Positions 29,191-46,965 of a stretch of 64,000 nt of DNA are shown here, piece by piece; the stretch's first letter is position 1; each line of letters opens with the position of its first letter. The notes beneath the pieces are model-generated. The model saw only the letters and a program-made list of their open reading frames with translations, was not told the DNA's origin and made no database searches. Both the position numbers and the translations under genes were made by a program. This DNA is from Pseudomonas sp. FP2335 (GTDB lineage: Bacteria > Pseudomonadota > Gammaproteobacteria > Pseudomonadales > Pseudomonadaceae): NCBI RefSeq assembly GCF_030687535.1, contig NZ_CP117437.1:1447501-1511500 (forward strand). Reading direction: 5' to 3'.

Positions 29191-29221
29191 AAGGCCCGGT
29201 ACAATCCGGGCCTTGTTGTTT
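29191..29221 (+). terminator. Intrinsic terminator after rnhB
   Basis: Nine-bp stem aaggcccgg / ccgggcctt with loop tacaat, followed by gttgttt. It ends the lpx-rnhB transcript 22 bases after the rnhB stop and 20 bases before dnaE. Confidence 0.8.
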
Positions 29222-29240
29222 CCACGTATAAGAGATCACT

Positions 29241-32762
<3,522 letters not shown>

Positions 32763-32891
32763 CGGTCAGATATGTCTGATCTCGACTAAATATTTAATCT
32801 CGACCTAAACGCGCCTCTCCCTTAAGGTAGGGCGCGAATAGACAACCGGCTGGCCAGGCACTCCCTGGCCGTCGACCCAAGACGGACGCTT

Positions 32892-33839
32892 ATGAACCCG
32901 AATTTTCTTGATTTCGAACAGCCGATCGCTGACCTGCAAGCCAAGATCGAAGAGCTGCGCCTGGTCGGCAATGACAATTCGCTGAATATCGGCGATGAAA
33001 TCTCGCGCCTGCAAGACAAGAGCAAGACGCTGACCGAAGACATCTTCGGCAAGCTGACCAGCTGGCAGATCGCGCGCCTGGCCCGCCACCCGCGCCGTCC
33101 ATACACCCTGGACTACATTGACCACATCTTCACCGAGTTCGACGAGCTGCATGGCGACCGCCACTTCTCCGACGACGCGGCCATCGTGGGCGGTATCGCT
33201 CGCCTGGACGACCAGCCAGTGATGGTGATCGGTCACCAGAAAGGTCGTGAAGTGCGCGAGAAAGTACGTCGCAACTTCGGCATGCCGCGCCCGGAAGGCT
33301 ACCGCAAGGCGTGCCGCCTGATGGAGATGGCTGAGCGCTTCAAGATGCCGATCCTGACCTTCATCGACACCCCGGGTGCGTACCCGGGTATCGACGCTGA
33401 AGAACGCAACCAGAGCGAAGCGATTGCCTGGAACCTGCGCGTCATGTCCCGCCTGAAGACCCCGATCATCGCCACCGTGATTGGTGAAGGTGGTTCCGGC
33501 GGTGCACTGGCCATCGGTGTCTGCGATCAGCTGAACATGCTGCAATATTCGACCTACGCGGTGATCTCGCCGGAAGGTTGCGCCTCGATCCTGTGGAAAA
33601 CCGCAGAAAAGGCGCCGGACGCTGCCGAAGCCATGGGCATCACTGCCGATCGTCTCAAGGGCCTGGGGATCGTGGACAAAGTGATCGCCGAGCCACTGGG
33701 CGGCGCCCACCGTGACCCGGCTGCCGCCGCTGCGACCATCCGCGCAGAATTGGGCTCGCAACTGGCGATGCTCAAGAAGCTGGATAACGAAGCGCTGCTG
33801 GCCCGTCGTTACGAGCGCTTGATGAGCTACGGTCTGTAA
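32892..33839 (+). CDS. accA: Acetyl-CoA carboxylase carboxyltransferase alpha subunit
   Basis: With AccD, transfers CO2 from carboxybiotin to acetyl-CoA, giving malonyl-CoA for fatty acid synthesis. 315 aa, typical. The carboxyltransferase fold motifs [11 protein letters not shown] and [16 protein letters not shown] are present. A long leader of about 130 bases separates it from dnaE, so it may have its own promoter. The 3' gap to tilS holds a REPIN. Confidence 0.97.
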   Translation: MNPNFLDFEQPIADLQAKIEELRLVGNDNSLNIGDEISRLQDKSKTLTEDIFGKLTSWQIARLARHPRRPYTLDYIDHIFTEFDELHGDRHFSDDAAIVGGIARLDDQPVMVIGHQKGREVREKVRRNFGMPRPEGYRKACRLMEMAERFKMPILTFIDTPGAYPGIDAEERNQSEAIAWNLRVMSRLKTPIIATVIGEGGSGGALAIGVCDQLNMLQYSTYAVISPEGCASILWKTAEKAPDAAEAMGITADRLKGLGIVDKVIAEPLGGAHRDPAAAAATIRAELGSQLAMLKKLDNEALLARRYERLMSYGL

Positions 33840-33857
33840 TTCGACATAGCCCTAAAA

Positions 33858-33947
33858 TGTGGGAGCGGGCTTGCTCGCGAAAGCGGTGGATCAGTCAACC
33901 TTTTCAGTGACTGACACTCTGCATTCGTGAGCAAGCCCGCTCCCACA
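33858..33947. repeat. REPIN, type A
   Basis: Inverted arms with the same tgtgggagcgggcttgctcg core as at 3202-3290, with a roughly 45-base loop. One arm has a G-to-A change (ttcgtgagc). It lies 18 bases after the accA stop and before tilS, probably within the accA 3' UTR. Confidence 0.9.
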
Positions 33948-34000
33948 TTTGCTTTGTGTATGCTGGGTTATCGTATGCCAGATCAGTGGCGGTGTTTTTC

Positions 34001-35311
34001 ATGAAATCCTCCTTGTCCGCCAAGCTCCTTCACGCCCTCTCTGCCTGGCGCAACGCCCCGGCCTGGCATATCGCTTTCTCCGGCGGGCTCGACTCCACTG
34101 TCCTGCTGCACCTGCTCGCTAACACTGAGCATCTTCCTCCCCTCAGCGCCATCCATGTCCACCACGGCCTGCAAGCTGTCGCCGACGCCTGGCCAGCGCA
34201 TTGTCAGTCGATGTGTGACGCTCTGGGCGTGCCCCTGCGCGTCATGCGCGTGCAAGTCCGGCCCGGCGCCAGCCTTGAGCGTGCCGCCCGTGATGCGCGC
34301 TACCAGGTGTTTGCCGAGGTGACCGGGGCAGGGGAGGTGTTGCTCACTGGCCAGCATCGTGATGATCAGGCCGAAACCCTGCTTTTTCGCCTGTTGCGCG
34401 GGGCAGGCGTGCGGGGGTTGTCGGCAATGCCTGCGCATCGCCCCTTGGCGGGCGGTCATCTGGTGCGACCGTTGCTGGAGGTATCGCGGGCTGAGTTGCA
34501 AGCCTATGCCAGCGAACATCAACTCACGTGGATTGAAGATCCGTCCAACACCGACCCGCGGTTCTCGCGCAACTACCTGCGCCACCGAGTGTTCCCGGTA
34601 CTCACGGAGCGTTGGCCGCAAGCGGTCTCCAGCCTGGCGCGCGCCGCCGAGCACCTGGGGGAGGCGCAAGGGTTGCTCGACGAATTGGCGCAACTGGACC
34701 TGCGTACCGCTGACCAGCCCTCAGCCTTTCCCTGGTTGCCATTGCCGTCATTGGCCCTTGCGCCGTTGCGCGAACTTTCCGATGCCCGCCAACGCAACAC
34801 CCTGCGTCATTGGCTGACGCCGCTGACTCGGTTACCCGACAGTGACCATTGGGCCAGCTGGCATTCCCTGCGGGACGCCAAGGGCGACGCGCAGCCCCTG
34901 TGGCACCTTGCCGATGGCGAGTTGCACCGTTGTGGCGAGCGCATCTGGTGGCTGCCTACCGCTTGGTCGGAATTTTCCGACGCATCGGTGAGCTGGCCCG
35001 ATCCACAAATCCCACTAGAGTTACCCGGCAATGGTCGCCTGAGACTGATCGGCACGGCCCCTGACGGCCCACTGGTGATCCGCTATCGCCAGGGCGGCGA
35101 AGCCATCGAAGTGCCGGGCCGTGGCCGGCGTGACGTGAAGCGCCTGCTGAATGAATGCGGCTTGCCGGGCTTTGTCCGTGGCAGATTGCCGCTGCTGTAT
35201 CGGGGTGAGCAATTGCTGGGTATCCCAACCCTCGCCGGGCTATGGCCCAACTCGGCCAGCGACTGGCAATTACATTGGATGCCACAGAACTGCGATCAAG
35301 GTTTGAGCTGA
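34001..35311 (+). CDS. tilS: tRNA(Ile)-lysidine synthase
   Basis: Modifies C34 of the CAU-anticodon tRNA-Ile to lysidine, changing its decoding from AUG to AUA; essential. 436 aa from the ATG at 34001. The PP-loop SGGLDST (residues 27-33) lies in the N-terminal ATPase domain, and TilS substrate-binding domains follow. An upstream in-frame extension crosses non-coding sequence and is rejected. Confidence 0.95.
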   Translation: MKSSLSAKLLHALSAWRNAPAWHIAFSGGLDSTVLLHLLANTEHLPPLSAIHVHHGLQAVADAWPAHCQSMCDALGVPLRVMRVQVRPGASLERAARDARYQVFAEVTGAGEVLLTGQHRDDQAETLLFRLLRGAGVRGLSAMPAHRPLAGGHLVRPLLEVSRAELQAYASEHQLTWIEDPSNTDPRFSRNYLRHRVFPVLTERWPQAVSSLARAAEHLGEAQGLLDELAQLDLRTADQPSAFPWLPLPSLALAPLRELSDARQRNTLRHWLTPLTRLPDSDHWASWHSLRDAKGDAQPLWHLADGELHRCGERIWWLPTAWSEFSDASVSWPDPQIPLELPGNGRLRLIGTAPDGPLVIRYRQGGEAIEVPGRGRRDVKRLLNECGLPGFVRGRLPLLYRGEQLLGIPTLAGLWPNSASDWQLHWMPQNCDQGLS

Positions 35312-38067
<2,756 letters not shown>

Positions 38068-38102
38068 GCCGCGTTTCTCCGGTAAAGTATCCCACGCTAA
38101 AA

Positions 38103-39514
<1,412 letters not shown>

Positions 39515-39540
39515 TGGTTAAATGGTAAAAGTCGTCTGAT

Positions 39541-39578
39541 AGCGTCGCAAATTTCACGATGAAGTGAATTTCGACGCT
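39541..39578. repeat. Near-perfect 38-base palindrome after eno
   Basis: Arms agcgtcg and cgacgct (39541-39547, 39572-39578) enclose aaatttcac / gtgaattt with one bulged T and a short centre. It lies 26 bases after the eno stop. It has no U-tract, and a second hairpin (aagcctgg / ccaggctt) follows at 39600-39620. Confidence 0.6.
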
Positions 39579-39599
39579 AATCTCATGGCTACCGAGCAC

Positions 39600-39620
39600 A
39601 AGCCTGGTTCTTCCAGGCTT
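39600..39620 (+). terminator. Hairpin upstream of ftsB
   Basis: Eight-bp stem aagcctgg / ccaggctt with loop ttctt. With the palindrome 22 bases upstream it may terminate eno mRNA or protect its 3' end. No U-run follows. Confidence 0.4.
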
Positions 39621-39684
39621 CGTGCTATCAGTTGCTGCAAAAGTTTTACATGGCTGTCTTTTTTCACTGGATACCCGGATTTCG

Positions 39685-39963
39685 ATGCGCAGTCCCAATT
39701 GGTTGTTCCTCATCTTGCTCCTGTTGCTGGCTGGCCTGCAGTACCGCCTATGGGTGGGTAATGGCAGCTTTGCGCAGGTAAAGGATCTGACCCAGCAAAT
39801 TGCCGACCAGCACGCCGAAAACGAACGCCTGCTGGAGCGAAACCGCGTCCTCGACGCCGAAGTGCTTGAGCTGAAAAAAGGCACGGAGACTGTTGAAGAA
39901 CGGGCTCGCCATGAGTTGGGTATGGTCAAGGAGGGCGAAACCCTCTACCAGTTGGCCCAATGA
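39685..39963 (+). CDS. ftsB: Cell division protein FtsB
   Basis: Small bitopic divisome protein, partner of FtsL and FtsQ. 92 aa from ATG 39685 (MRSPNWLFLILLLLLAGLQY): one membrane helix (about residues 5-20) followed by a periplasmic coiled coil (about 28-70). The normal FtsB length. The stop overlaps the ispD ATG by four bases. Confidence 0.94.
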   Translation: MRSPNWLFLILLLLLAGLQYRLWVGNGSFAQVKDLTQQIADQHAENERLLERNRVLDAEVLELKKGTETVEERARHELGMVKEGETLYQLAQ

Positions 39964-40667
39964 GTAATGGTTTGCCGGCCTTCTGGGCCGTGATTCCTGC
40001 CGCGGGCGTTGGTGCTCGTATGGCTGCGGACCGTCCCAAGCAATATTTGCAGCTGGGCGGGCGCACAATTCTCGAACACAGCCTCGGCTGTTTTCTCGAC
40101 CATCCTTGCCTCAACGGGTTGGTGGTCAGTCTTGCTGTCGATGATCCTTATTGGCCCAGCCTGGCTTGTGCTGCCGACCCGCGCATTCAGCGTGCGGACG
40201 GTGGTTCGGAGCGTTCGGGCTCGGTGCTCAATGCGCTGCTGCATCTGAATGCCCTCGGCGCCAGCGATGACGATTGGGTGCTGGTGCACGATGCTGCGCG
40301 GCCGAACCTGAGTCGTGATGATCTCGACAAGTTATTAAGCGAACTGGCGGATGACCCGGTCGGCGGCCTGCTGGCCGTGCCGGCCCGCGACACCCTCAAG
40401 CGCGTGGACAAGCATGGGCGGGTGGTGGAAACCGTCGACCGCAGTCTGATCTGGCAAGCCTACACGCCACAGATGTTTCGCCTGGGCGCCTTGCACCGTG
40501 CGTTGGCCGATAGCTTGGTGGCGGATGCGGTGATCACTGATGAGGCCTCGGCCATGGAATGGGCCGGCCAGGCGCCGCGCTTGATTGAAGGGCGCTCGGA
40601 CAATATCAAGGTGACCCGGCCCGAAGATCTGGAGTGGTTGCGGTTGCGGTGGGCTAACCGTAGGTAG
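39960..40667 (+). CDS. ispD: 2-C-methyl-D-erythritol 4-phosphate cytidylyltransferase
   Basis: Third step of the MEP pathway: makes CDP-ME from MEP and CTP. 235 aa with the nucleotide-binding motif PAAGVGARMAADRPKQYL (about residues 13-30), LVHDAARPNLSRDDLD and TDEASAMEW. Coupled to ftsB. In this genome it is separated from ispF by the formaldehyde-detoxification genes. Confidence 0.97.
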   Translation: MSNGLPAFWAVIPAAGVGARMAADRPKQYLQLGGRTILEHSLGCFLDHPCLNGLVVSLAVDDPYWPSLACAADPRIQRADGGSERSGSVLNALLHLNALGASDDDWVLVHDAARPNLSRDDLDKLLSELADDPVGGLLAVPARDTLKRVDKHGRVVETVDRSLIWQAYTPQMFRLGALHRALADSLVADAVITDEASAMEWAGQAPRLIEGRSDNIKVTRPEDLEWLRLRWANRR

Positions 40668-40689
40668 TCAGATAGACCGCATCGACCCC

Positions 40690-40761
40690 TTTGCGAGCAA
40701 GCCCGCTCCCACATTTTGATTTGTGAATGCAGTCAAGTGTGGGAGCGGGCTTGCTCGCGAA
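40690..40761. repeat. Inverted REP pair, type A, in reversed (outward) orientation
   Basis: The first arm (about 40690-40713) reads cgagcaagcccgctcccaca and the second (40738-40761) tgtgggagcgggcttgctcg, so the tgtggg ends face each other. In the other doublets here they face outward. It lies between the convergent ends of ispD and gfnR. Confidence 0.85.
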
Positions 40762-40786
40762 GAGGCCATTACAAACACCCCCACAA

Positions 40787-41683
40787 TCAGCTGCTGTACT
40801 CCGGCCTTTCAGCCAACCCCGCCTTCAAGAAATCCACCAACTTCCTGACCTTCGGCGACAAATGCCGCTGCTGCGGATACAACGCCCACACCGCTGTATT
40901 TGGTGGCTGATGCGCCTCCAGCAACGACACCAGCGCACCACTGTGCAGATGCTCCAGCACGTAATAATCCGGCAACTGGCACAGCCCGACGCCTTGCAGC
41001 GCTGCATCCAGCACCGCCTGCCCACTGTTACAACGCCAGTTTCCCTGTACACGCTGGGAAAATTCCCGCCCATCCTGGGCCAGTTGCCAAATGTCCGAGC
41101 TACCGATCAGGCAGTTGTGCCGACTCAATTCCGACAAACTGTGTGGCCGACCATACCGTGCCAGGTAGGACGGCGACGCACACAAGTACATGCGCCGCGG
41201 CGCCAGGCGGCTGGCGACCATGCGCGAATCCTGCAGGCGCCCGAGGCGAATCGCCAGGTCGAGGCCTTCGTGCACCAAGTCCAGTTGACGGTTGCTCAGC
41301 TCAATATCCACGCGCAACTGCGGGTACAACGCCATGAACCGCGTCACCAGCGGCACGATGAATCGCTCGCCGTACGCCACGGCGCAGGTCATGCGCAACA
41401 TGCCCTTGGGTTCGCTGGTGAGGTCGCCGACCGCGCGCAGGGCTTCTTCGCGCCCGTCCTGCAAACGTTGGCAATGTTGCAGAAAGGTCTGGCCGGCCTC
41501 GGTCAGCGTGACCTTGCGCGTACTGCGATAGAGCAAGCGCGTCTGCAAGCGTTCTTCCAGGCGTGCCACCTGCCGGCTGATGTGGGATGAGGACACGCCC
41601 AGGCGCTCGGCTGCCGCGGTGAATTGGCTGCATTCGGCTACCGCGACGAATTCATCAATGCCTTCCCAGCGGTTTTCCAACAT
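40787..41683 (-). CDS. gfnR: LysR-family regulator of formaldehyde detoxification (GfnR-like)
   Basis: 298-aa LysR regulator: N-terminal winged HTH (about residues 8-65, FTAAAERLGVSSSHISRQV) and a C-terminal effector-binding domain. It is divergent from adhC-fghA with a 109-base gap. The same arrangement occurs in P. aeruginosa, where PA3630/GfnR activates glutathione-dependent formaldehyde detoxification. The assignment as GfnR rests on context. Confidence 0.82.
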   Translation of the reverse strand: MLENRWEGIDEFVAVAECSQFTAAAERLGVSSSHISRQVARLEERLQTRLLYRSTRKVTLTEAGQTFLQHCQRLQDGREEALRAVGDLTSEPKGMLRMTCAVAYGERFIVPLVTRFMALYPQLRVDIELSNRQLDLVHEGLDLAIRLGRLQDSRMVASRLAPRRMYLCASPSYLARYGRPHSLSELSRHNCLIGSSDIWQLAQDGREFSQRVQGNWRCNSGQAVLDAALQGVGLCQLPDYYVLEHLHSGALVSLLEAHQPPNTAVWALYPQQRHLSPKVRKLVDFLKAGLAERPEYSS

Positions 41684-41720
41684 GATGATTATCCCTGTAC
41701 AGCAATAAAGTTTTGCTTTT

Positions 41721-41744
41721 GGCTGGATTATTCATCAGTCAGCC
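41721..41744. promoter_or_regulatory. Candidate LysR operator in gfnR-adhC gap
   Basis: Interrupted inverted repeat ggctg-N14-cagcc in the divergent promoter region, 49 bases before the adhC ATG. Spacing and place suit a LysR dimer site, but this is a weak pattern. Confidence 0.3.
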
Positions 41745-41774
41745 ATGTTTTACACTCTGTGCCTTAGTTTTTAA

Positions 41775-42905
<1,131 letters not shown>

Positions 42906-42913
42906 GGTCGGCC

Positions 42914-43759
42914 ATGAGTCTGGAAAACCTGTCGTGCCAGAAGAGCTTCGGCGGCTGGCATAAACGCTACAAGCATCATTCCGATGTGCTCGGTTGCGAC
43001 ATGACCTTCGCCGTCTACCTGCCGCCGCAAGCGGAGCAGGGCGGCAAGTTGCCTGTGCTGTACTGGCTGTCCGGCTTGACCTGCACCGATGAGAACTTCA
43101 TGCAGAAGGCCGGTGCCCAGCGCATGGCCGCCGAGCTGGGGCTGATCATCGTCGCGCCGGACACCAGTCCACGCGGCCCTGGTGTGCCGGGTGATCCGGA
43201 TAACGCGTGGGATTTCGGCCTCGGTGCGGGCTTTTACCTGAACGCTACCCAGGAACCCTGGGCCAAGCACTATCGGATGCATGACTACGTGGTGCAGGAG
43301 TTGCCGGCTTTGGTCGAAGCGCATTTCCCGGCTTCGGATAAACGCGGTATCAGCGGCCACTCCATGGGCGGCCACGGTGCGCTGGTGTGTGCTTTGCGCA
43401 ACCCTGGGCGTTACCTGTCGGTGTCGGCGTTTTCGCCGATCAACAACCCGATGGATTGCCCGTGGGGCCAGAAAGCCTTCTCCCGCTACCTCGGCGAAGA
43501 ACGTTCCAAATGGCGCGAATGGGATGCCTGCGTGTTGCTCGGCGAAGCCTCGGAAAAGCTGCCGTTGCTGGTGGATCAGGGGGATCGTGACGACTTCCTC
43601 GCGGTGCAGCTCAAGCCCGAAGCCTTGCAGCAAGCTGCGAAAGCGGCCAACCATCCGCTCGAACTGCGCCTGCAGCCTGGCTACGATCACAGCTACTTCT
43701 TTATCGCCAGCTTCATCGAAGAGCATTTGCGACATCATGGCCGTGCTTTGCTCGGTTAA
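42914..43759 (+). CDS. fghA: S-formylglutathione hydrolase
   Basis: Hydrolyses S-formylglutathione to formate and glutathione, completing formaldehyde detoxification. 281-aa alpha/beta hydrolase (esterase D family) with nucleophile Ser150 in [11 protein letters not shown], an Asp in [11 protein letters not shown] and His in GYDHSYFF. Co-transcribed with adhC and followed by a terminator that reaches the ispF start codon. Confidence 0.97.
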   Translation: MSLENLSCQKSFGGWHKRYKHHSDVLGCDMTFAVYLPPQAEQGGKLPVLYWLSGLTCTDENFMQKAGAQRMAAELGLIIVAPDTSPRGPGVPGDPDNAWDFGLGAGFYLNATQEPWAKHYRMHDYVVQELPALVEAHFPASDKRGISGHSMGGHGALVCALRNPGRYLSVSAFSPINNPMDCPWGQKAFSRYLGEERSKWREWDACVLLGEASEKLPLLVDQGDRDDFLAVQLKPEALQQAAKAANHPLELRLQPGYDHSYFFIASFIEEHLRHHGRALLG

Positions 43760-43783
43760 TGTGAGGCAAAAGTAGGTAGAATC

Positions 43784-43813
43784 ACGCCCTGAATTAAATC
43801 GGGGCGTTTTTTT
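43784..43813 (+). terminator. Terminator after fghA abutting the ispF start codon
   Basis: Stem acgccc / gggcgt closing a 12-base loop, followed by seven T, with the last T directly before the ispF ATG at 43814. The 3' arm (ggggcg, 43801-43806) is also the only Shine-Dalgarno-like sequence for ispF. Confidence 0.75.
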
Positions 43814-44287
43814 ATGCGTATTGGCCACGGCTACGATGTGCACCGTTTCGCTGAAGGCGATTTCATCACCCTGGGCGGCGTGCGCATTGCGCATCACCAC
43901 GGGTTGCTGGCTCATTCCGACGGCGATGTCGTGCTGCATGCCTTGAGCGATGCCTTGCTCGGCGCGGCGGCATTGGGTGACATCGGCAAACACTTTCCAG
44001 ACACCGACCCGACCTTCAAGGGTGCGGACAGTCGCGTGCTGCTGCGGCATGTGGTCGGCCTGATCCACGCCAAGGGCTGGAAGGTCGCCAACGTCGACAA
44101 CACCATCGTGGCCCAGGCGCCGAAAATGGCCCCCCATATCGAATCGATGCGCGCGCTGATCGCCGCGGATCTGCAAATAGAATTGGATCAAGTGAACGTG
44201 AAAGCCACCACCACCGAAAAGCTCGGGTTTACCGGTCGTGAAGAGGGCATCGCCGTGCACTCCGTCGCCTTGTTGCTGCGCGCATGA
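43814..44287 (+). CDS. ispF: 2-C-methyl-D-erythritol 2,4-cyclodiphosphate synthase
   Basis: Fifth step of the MEP pathway: cyclises CDP-ME-2P to MEcPP. 157 aa homotrimeric enzyme with the zinc-binding GYDVHRF (about residues 6-12), [21 protein letters not shown] and the C-terminal [15 protein letters not shown]. Its stop overlaps the truD ATG by four bases. The only upstream GG-rich stretch is inside the fghA terminator. Confidence 0.97.
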   Translation: MRIGHGYDVHRFAEGDFITLGGVRIAHHHGLLAHSDGDVVLHALSDALLGAAALGDIGKHFPDTDPTFKGADSRVLLRHVVGLIHAKGWKVANVDNTIVAQAPKMAPHIESMRALIAADLQIELDQVNVKATTTEKLGFTGREEGIAVHSVALLLRA

Positions 44288-45342
44288 ACGACCTGCAACT
44301 GTTGGGCCCACGGGCCTATGGCGAGGCCTTGGGCAGCGCGGTACTGAAGGCGACGGCGGAAGATTTTCAAGTCGATGAGGTACTCGACATCCCGCTGACC
44401 GGCGAGGGCGAACACCTGTGGTTGTGGGTGGAAAAGCGCGGCCTGAACACTGAGGAAGCGGCTCGGCGTATCGCCAAGGCCGCCGGTGTGCCGTTGCGCA
44501 CCGTCAGTTATGCCGGGCTCAAGGATCGCCAGGCGCTGACCCGCCAATGGTTCAGCGTGCAGCTGCCAGGCAAGGCCGACCCGGACATGAGCGCGGCAGA
44601 AAACGACACCCTCAAGATCCTCAAGACTGCACGGCACAAGCGCAAACTGCAGCGCGGTGCGCATTCGGCCAATGGCTTCACCTTGCGCCTGACCCAGTTG
44701 GCTGGCGACACCGCCGCCATCGATGCGCGCTTGCAATTGATCGCCCAGCACGGCATTCCCAATTATTTTGGCGCCCAGCGCTTTGGCCACAACGGCGGCA
44801 ATGTCGTCGACGCCCGCGAGTGGGCTGCGCGCAAGGCCCTGCCGGAGCAGCGCAATGTGCGTTCGCGGCTGTTGTCCACCGCCCGCAGTTTCCTGTTCAA
44901 CAAGGTGCTGGCGGCGCGTGTTGCCGACGGCTCCTGGCAGCGTGCCCAAGTCGGCGACCTGTTGGCGTTTACCGACAGCCGCAGCTTTTTCCCGGCGGGC
45001 GAAGCTGAATGCAGCGACCCGCGCCTGGCAATTCTGGACCTGCACCCCACCGGGCCGCAGTGGGGCGAGGGCGACTCGCCCGCCTCAGGCGCAACCCATG
45101 CGCTGGAACAGGCCATTGCCGCCGGCGAAGCCGACCTGCGCGATTGGCTGGTGAATGCCGGCATGAGCCAGGAGCGTCGCATTCTGCGACTGCCCATTGG
45201 CGGGTTGACGTGGCATTATCCCGGTCCTGACATTCTGCAATTGGAATTCGTCCTGCCGGCCGGATGCTTCGCCACTGTCTTGGTGCGCGAGCTTGTTGAT
45301 CTGGTGCCGGTGGGGCAGACGGACAGCCCATGCGTATTCTGA
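44284..45342 (+). CDS. truD: tRNA pseudouridine(13) synthase
   Basis: Isomerises U13 of tRNA-Glu. 352 aa with the catalytic Asp in [16 protein letters not shown] (about residue 80) and the TruD insertion domain. ATGA overlap with ispF; the 3' end overlaps surE by 13 bases. The ispF-truD-surE-pcm order is conserved across gammaproteobacteria. Confidence 0.96.
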   Translation: MNDLQLLGPRAYGEALGSAVLKATAEDFQVDEVLDIPLTGEGEHLWLWVEKRGLNTEEAARRIAKAAGVPLRTVSYAGLKDRQALTRQWFSVQLPGKADPDMSAAENDTLKILKTARHKRKLQRGAHSANGFTLRLTQLAGDTAAIDARLQLIAQHGIPNYFGAQRFGHNGGNVVDAREWAARKALPEQRNVRSRLLSTARSFLFNKVLAARVADGSWQRAQVGDLLAFTDSRSFFPAGEAECSDPRLAILDLHPTGPQWGEGDSPASGATHALEQAIAAGEADLRDWLVNAGMSQERRILRLPIGGLTWHYPGPDILQLEFVLPAGCFATVLVRELVDLVPVGQTDSPCVF

Positions 45343-46079
45343 TATCAAACGATGACGGTGCCACCGCACCCGGTCTTGCCGCGCTCTATGCTGCGCTGGA
45401 AGATTATGCCGAGTGCATGGTGGTTGCCCCCGACCAGGACAAGAGCGGCGCCAGCAGTTCGCTGACGCTCGACCGTCCGCTGCACCCGCAGGTTCTGGCC
45501 AACGGCTTTATCAGCGTGAACGGCACCCCCACCGACTGTGTCCACCTGGCGATCAACAGCCTCTTGGAGCACGAGCCGGACCTGGTGGTGTCGGGCATCA
45601 ACCTCGGCGCCAACCTGGGTGACGACGTGCTGTATTCCGGCACGGTGGCGGCGGCCCTTGAAGGGCGCTTCCTGGGGCGGACCTCGTTTGCCTTCTCGTT
45701 AGCTTCGCGCCAATTGGACAACCTGCCTACTGCCGCCTATTTCGCGCGCAAGCTGGTGGAGGCCCATGGTTCCCTGGACCTGCCGCCGCGAACGGTGCTC
45801 AACGTCAATATCCCCAATTTGCCCCTCGACCATATCCGCGGCATCCAGCTGACGCGCCTGGGCCATCGTGCCCGTGCGGCGGCGCCGTTGAAGGTGGTCG
45901 ATCCGCGCGGCAAGGAGGGTTATTGGATCGCCGCCGCCGGCGATGCCGAAGATGGCGGCCCGGGCACGGACTTTCACGCGGTGATGCAAGGTTATGTATC
46001 GATTACCCCGTTGCAACTTGATCGCACCTTCAGTGATGCCTTCAGTAGTCTCGATGGCTGGCTGGAGGCGCTGAACTGA
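45330..46079 (+). CDS. surE: 5'/3'-nucleotidase SurE
   Basis: Metal-dependent survival protein that dephosphorylates nucleoside monophosphates and short polyphosphate. 249 aa with the N-terminal metal site [15 protein letters not shown] (Asp8, Asp9) and SGASSSLT near 40. The stop and the pcm start share one base (TGATG). Expression is usually linked to stationary phase, fitting its place upstream of rpoS. Confidence 0.96.
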   Translation: MRILISNDDGATAPGLAALYAALEDYAECMVVAPDQDKSGASSSLTLDRPLHPQVLANGFISVNGTPTDCVHLAINSLLEHEPDLVVSGINLGANLGDDVLYSGTVAAALEGRFLGRTSFAFSLASRQLDNLPTAAYFARKLVEAHGSLDLPPRTVLNVNIPNLPLDHIRGIQLTRLGHRARAAAPLKVVDPRGKEGYWIAAAGDAEDGGPGTDFHAVMQGYVSITPLQLDRTFSDAFSSLDGWLEALN

Positions 46080-46756
46080 TGGGCCGTGAACAAGACGACC
46101 TACTGCGCCGCGGCATCGGGATGACCTCCCAACGCACCCGTGAGCGTTTGATCCAGCGCCTGTACGAGGAGGGCTTGTCCAACGCCCAGGTGCTGGAAGT
46201 GATCCGCCGTACACCACGGCATCTGTTTGTCGATGAAGCCCTGGCGCACCGTGCCTATGAAGACACCGCGCTGCCCATCGGCCACAACCAGACCATCTCC
46301 CAGCCGTACATGGTCGCGCGCATGAGCGAGCTGCTGCTGGCGGCCGGGCCGTTGGACAAGGTGCTGGAGATCGGCACCGGCTCGGGCTACCAGACCGCGG
46401 TGCTGTCGCAGTTGGTGGAACGGGTGTTCTCGGTGGAGCGCATCAAGGTCCTGCAGGACCGCGCCAAGGAGCGCCTGGCAGAGTTGAACCTGCGCAACGT
46501 GGTGTTCCGCTGGGGTGACGGCTGGGAAGGCTGGCCGGCGTTGGCGCCTTACAACGGCATCATCGTCACCGCCGTGGCCACCGATGTGCCGCAAGCCTTG
46601 CTTGATCAATTGGCCCCTGGTGGGCGGTTGGTCATCCCGGTGGGCTCCGGCGAAGTGCAACAATTGATGCTCATTATCCGTGAGGACGAAGGGTTTTCAC
46701 GGCATGTGCTGGGCGCCGTACGCTTCGTCCCGTTGCTCAATGGTCCGCTGGCCTGA
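46079..46756 (+). CDS. pcm: Protein-L-isoaspartate O-methyltransferase
   Basis: Repairs isoaspartyl residues in aged proteins using SAM. 225 aa from the ATG at 46079, which overlaps the surE stop and has GGAGG about ten bases upstream; ATG at 46121 ([10 protein letters not shown], 211 aa) is a common alternative. SAM motif [18 protein letters not shown] (about residues 95-112) and the active-site [13 protein letters not shown] are present. Third gene of the surE-pcm-nlpD-rpoS stationary-phase block. Confidence 0.94.
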   Translation: MGREQDDLLRRGIGMTSQRTRERLIQRLYEEGLSNAQVLEVIRRTPRHLFVDEALAHRAYEDTALPIGHNQTISQPYMVARMSELLLAAGPLDKVLEIGTGSGYQTAVLSQLVERVFSVERIKVLQDRAKERLAELNLRNVVFRWGDGWEGWPALAPYNGIIVTAVATDVPQALLDQLAPGGRLVIPVGSGEVQQLMLIIREDEGFSRHVLGAVRFVPLLNGPLA

Positions 46757-46965
46757 TCATTTGTCTACCGGCAGTGAATTCTGTTGGCCGGGATGTGTCT
46801 TATGCCGGGGCCTGTTGAGTCAACATGATTGGCCATCCGGGTTAAACATGCTGAATGTTTCGTTTCAGTCGTGTGCCGGAAAAAAGCCAATGCCCAGTTA
46901 TACTTGCGTCATATTTCAAGCCTGATACAGGCGTTCATGTTCAGCCACCACAAAGGGAGCGGCGG
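46757..46965 (+). other. pcm-nlpD intergenic region
   Basis: About 209 bases without a gene; it probably holds the nlpD promoter. AT-rich around 46845-46865 but no clear hexamer pair, repeat or hairpin was seen. Confidence 0.3.
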
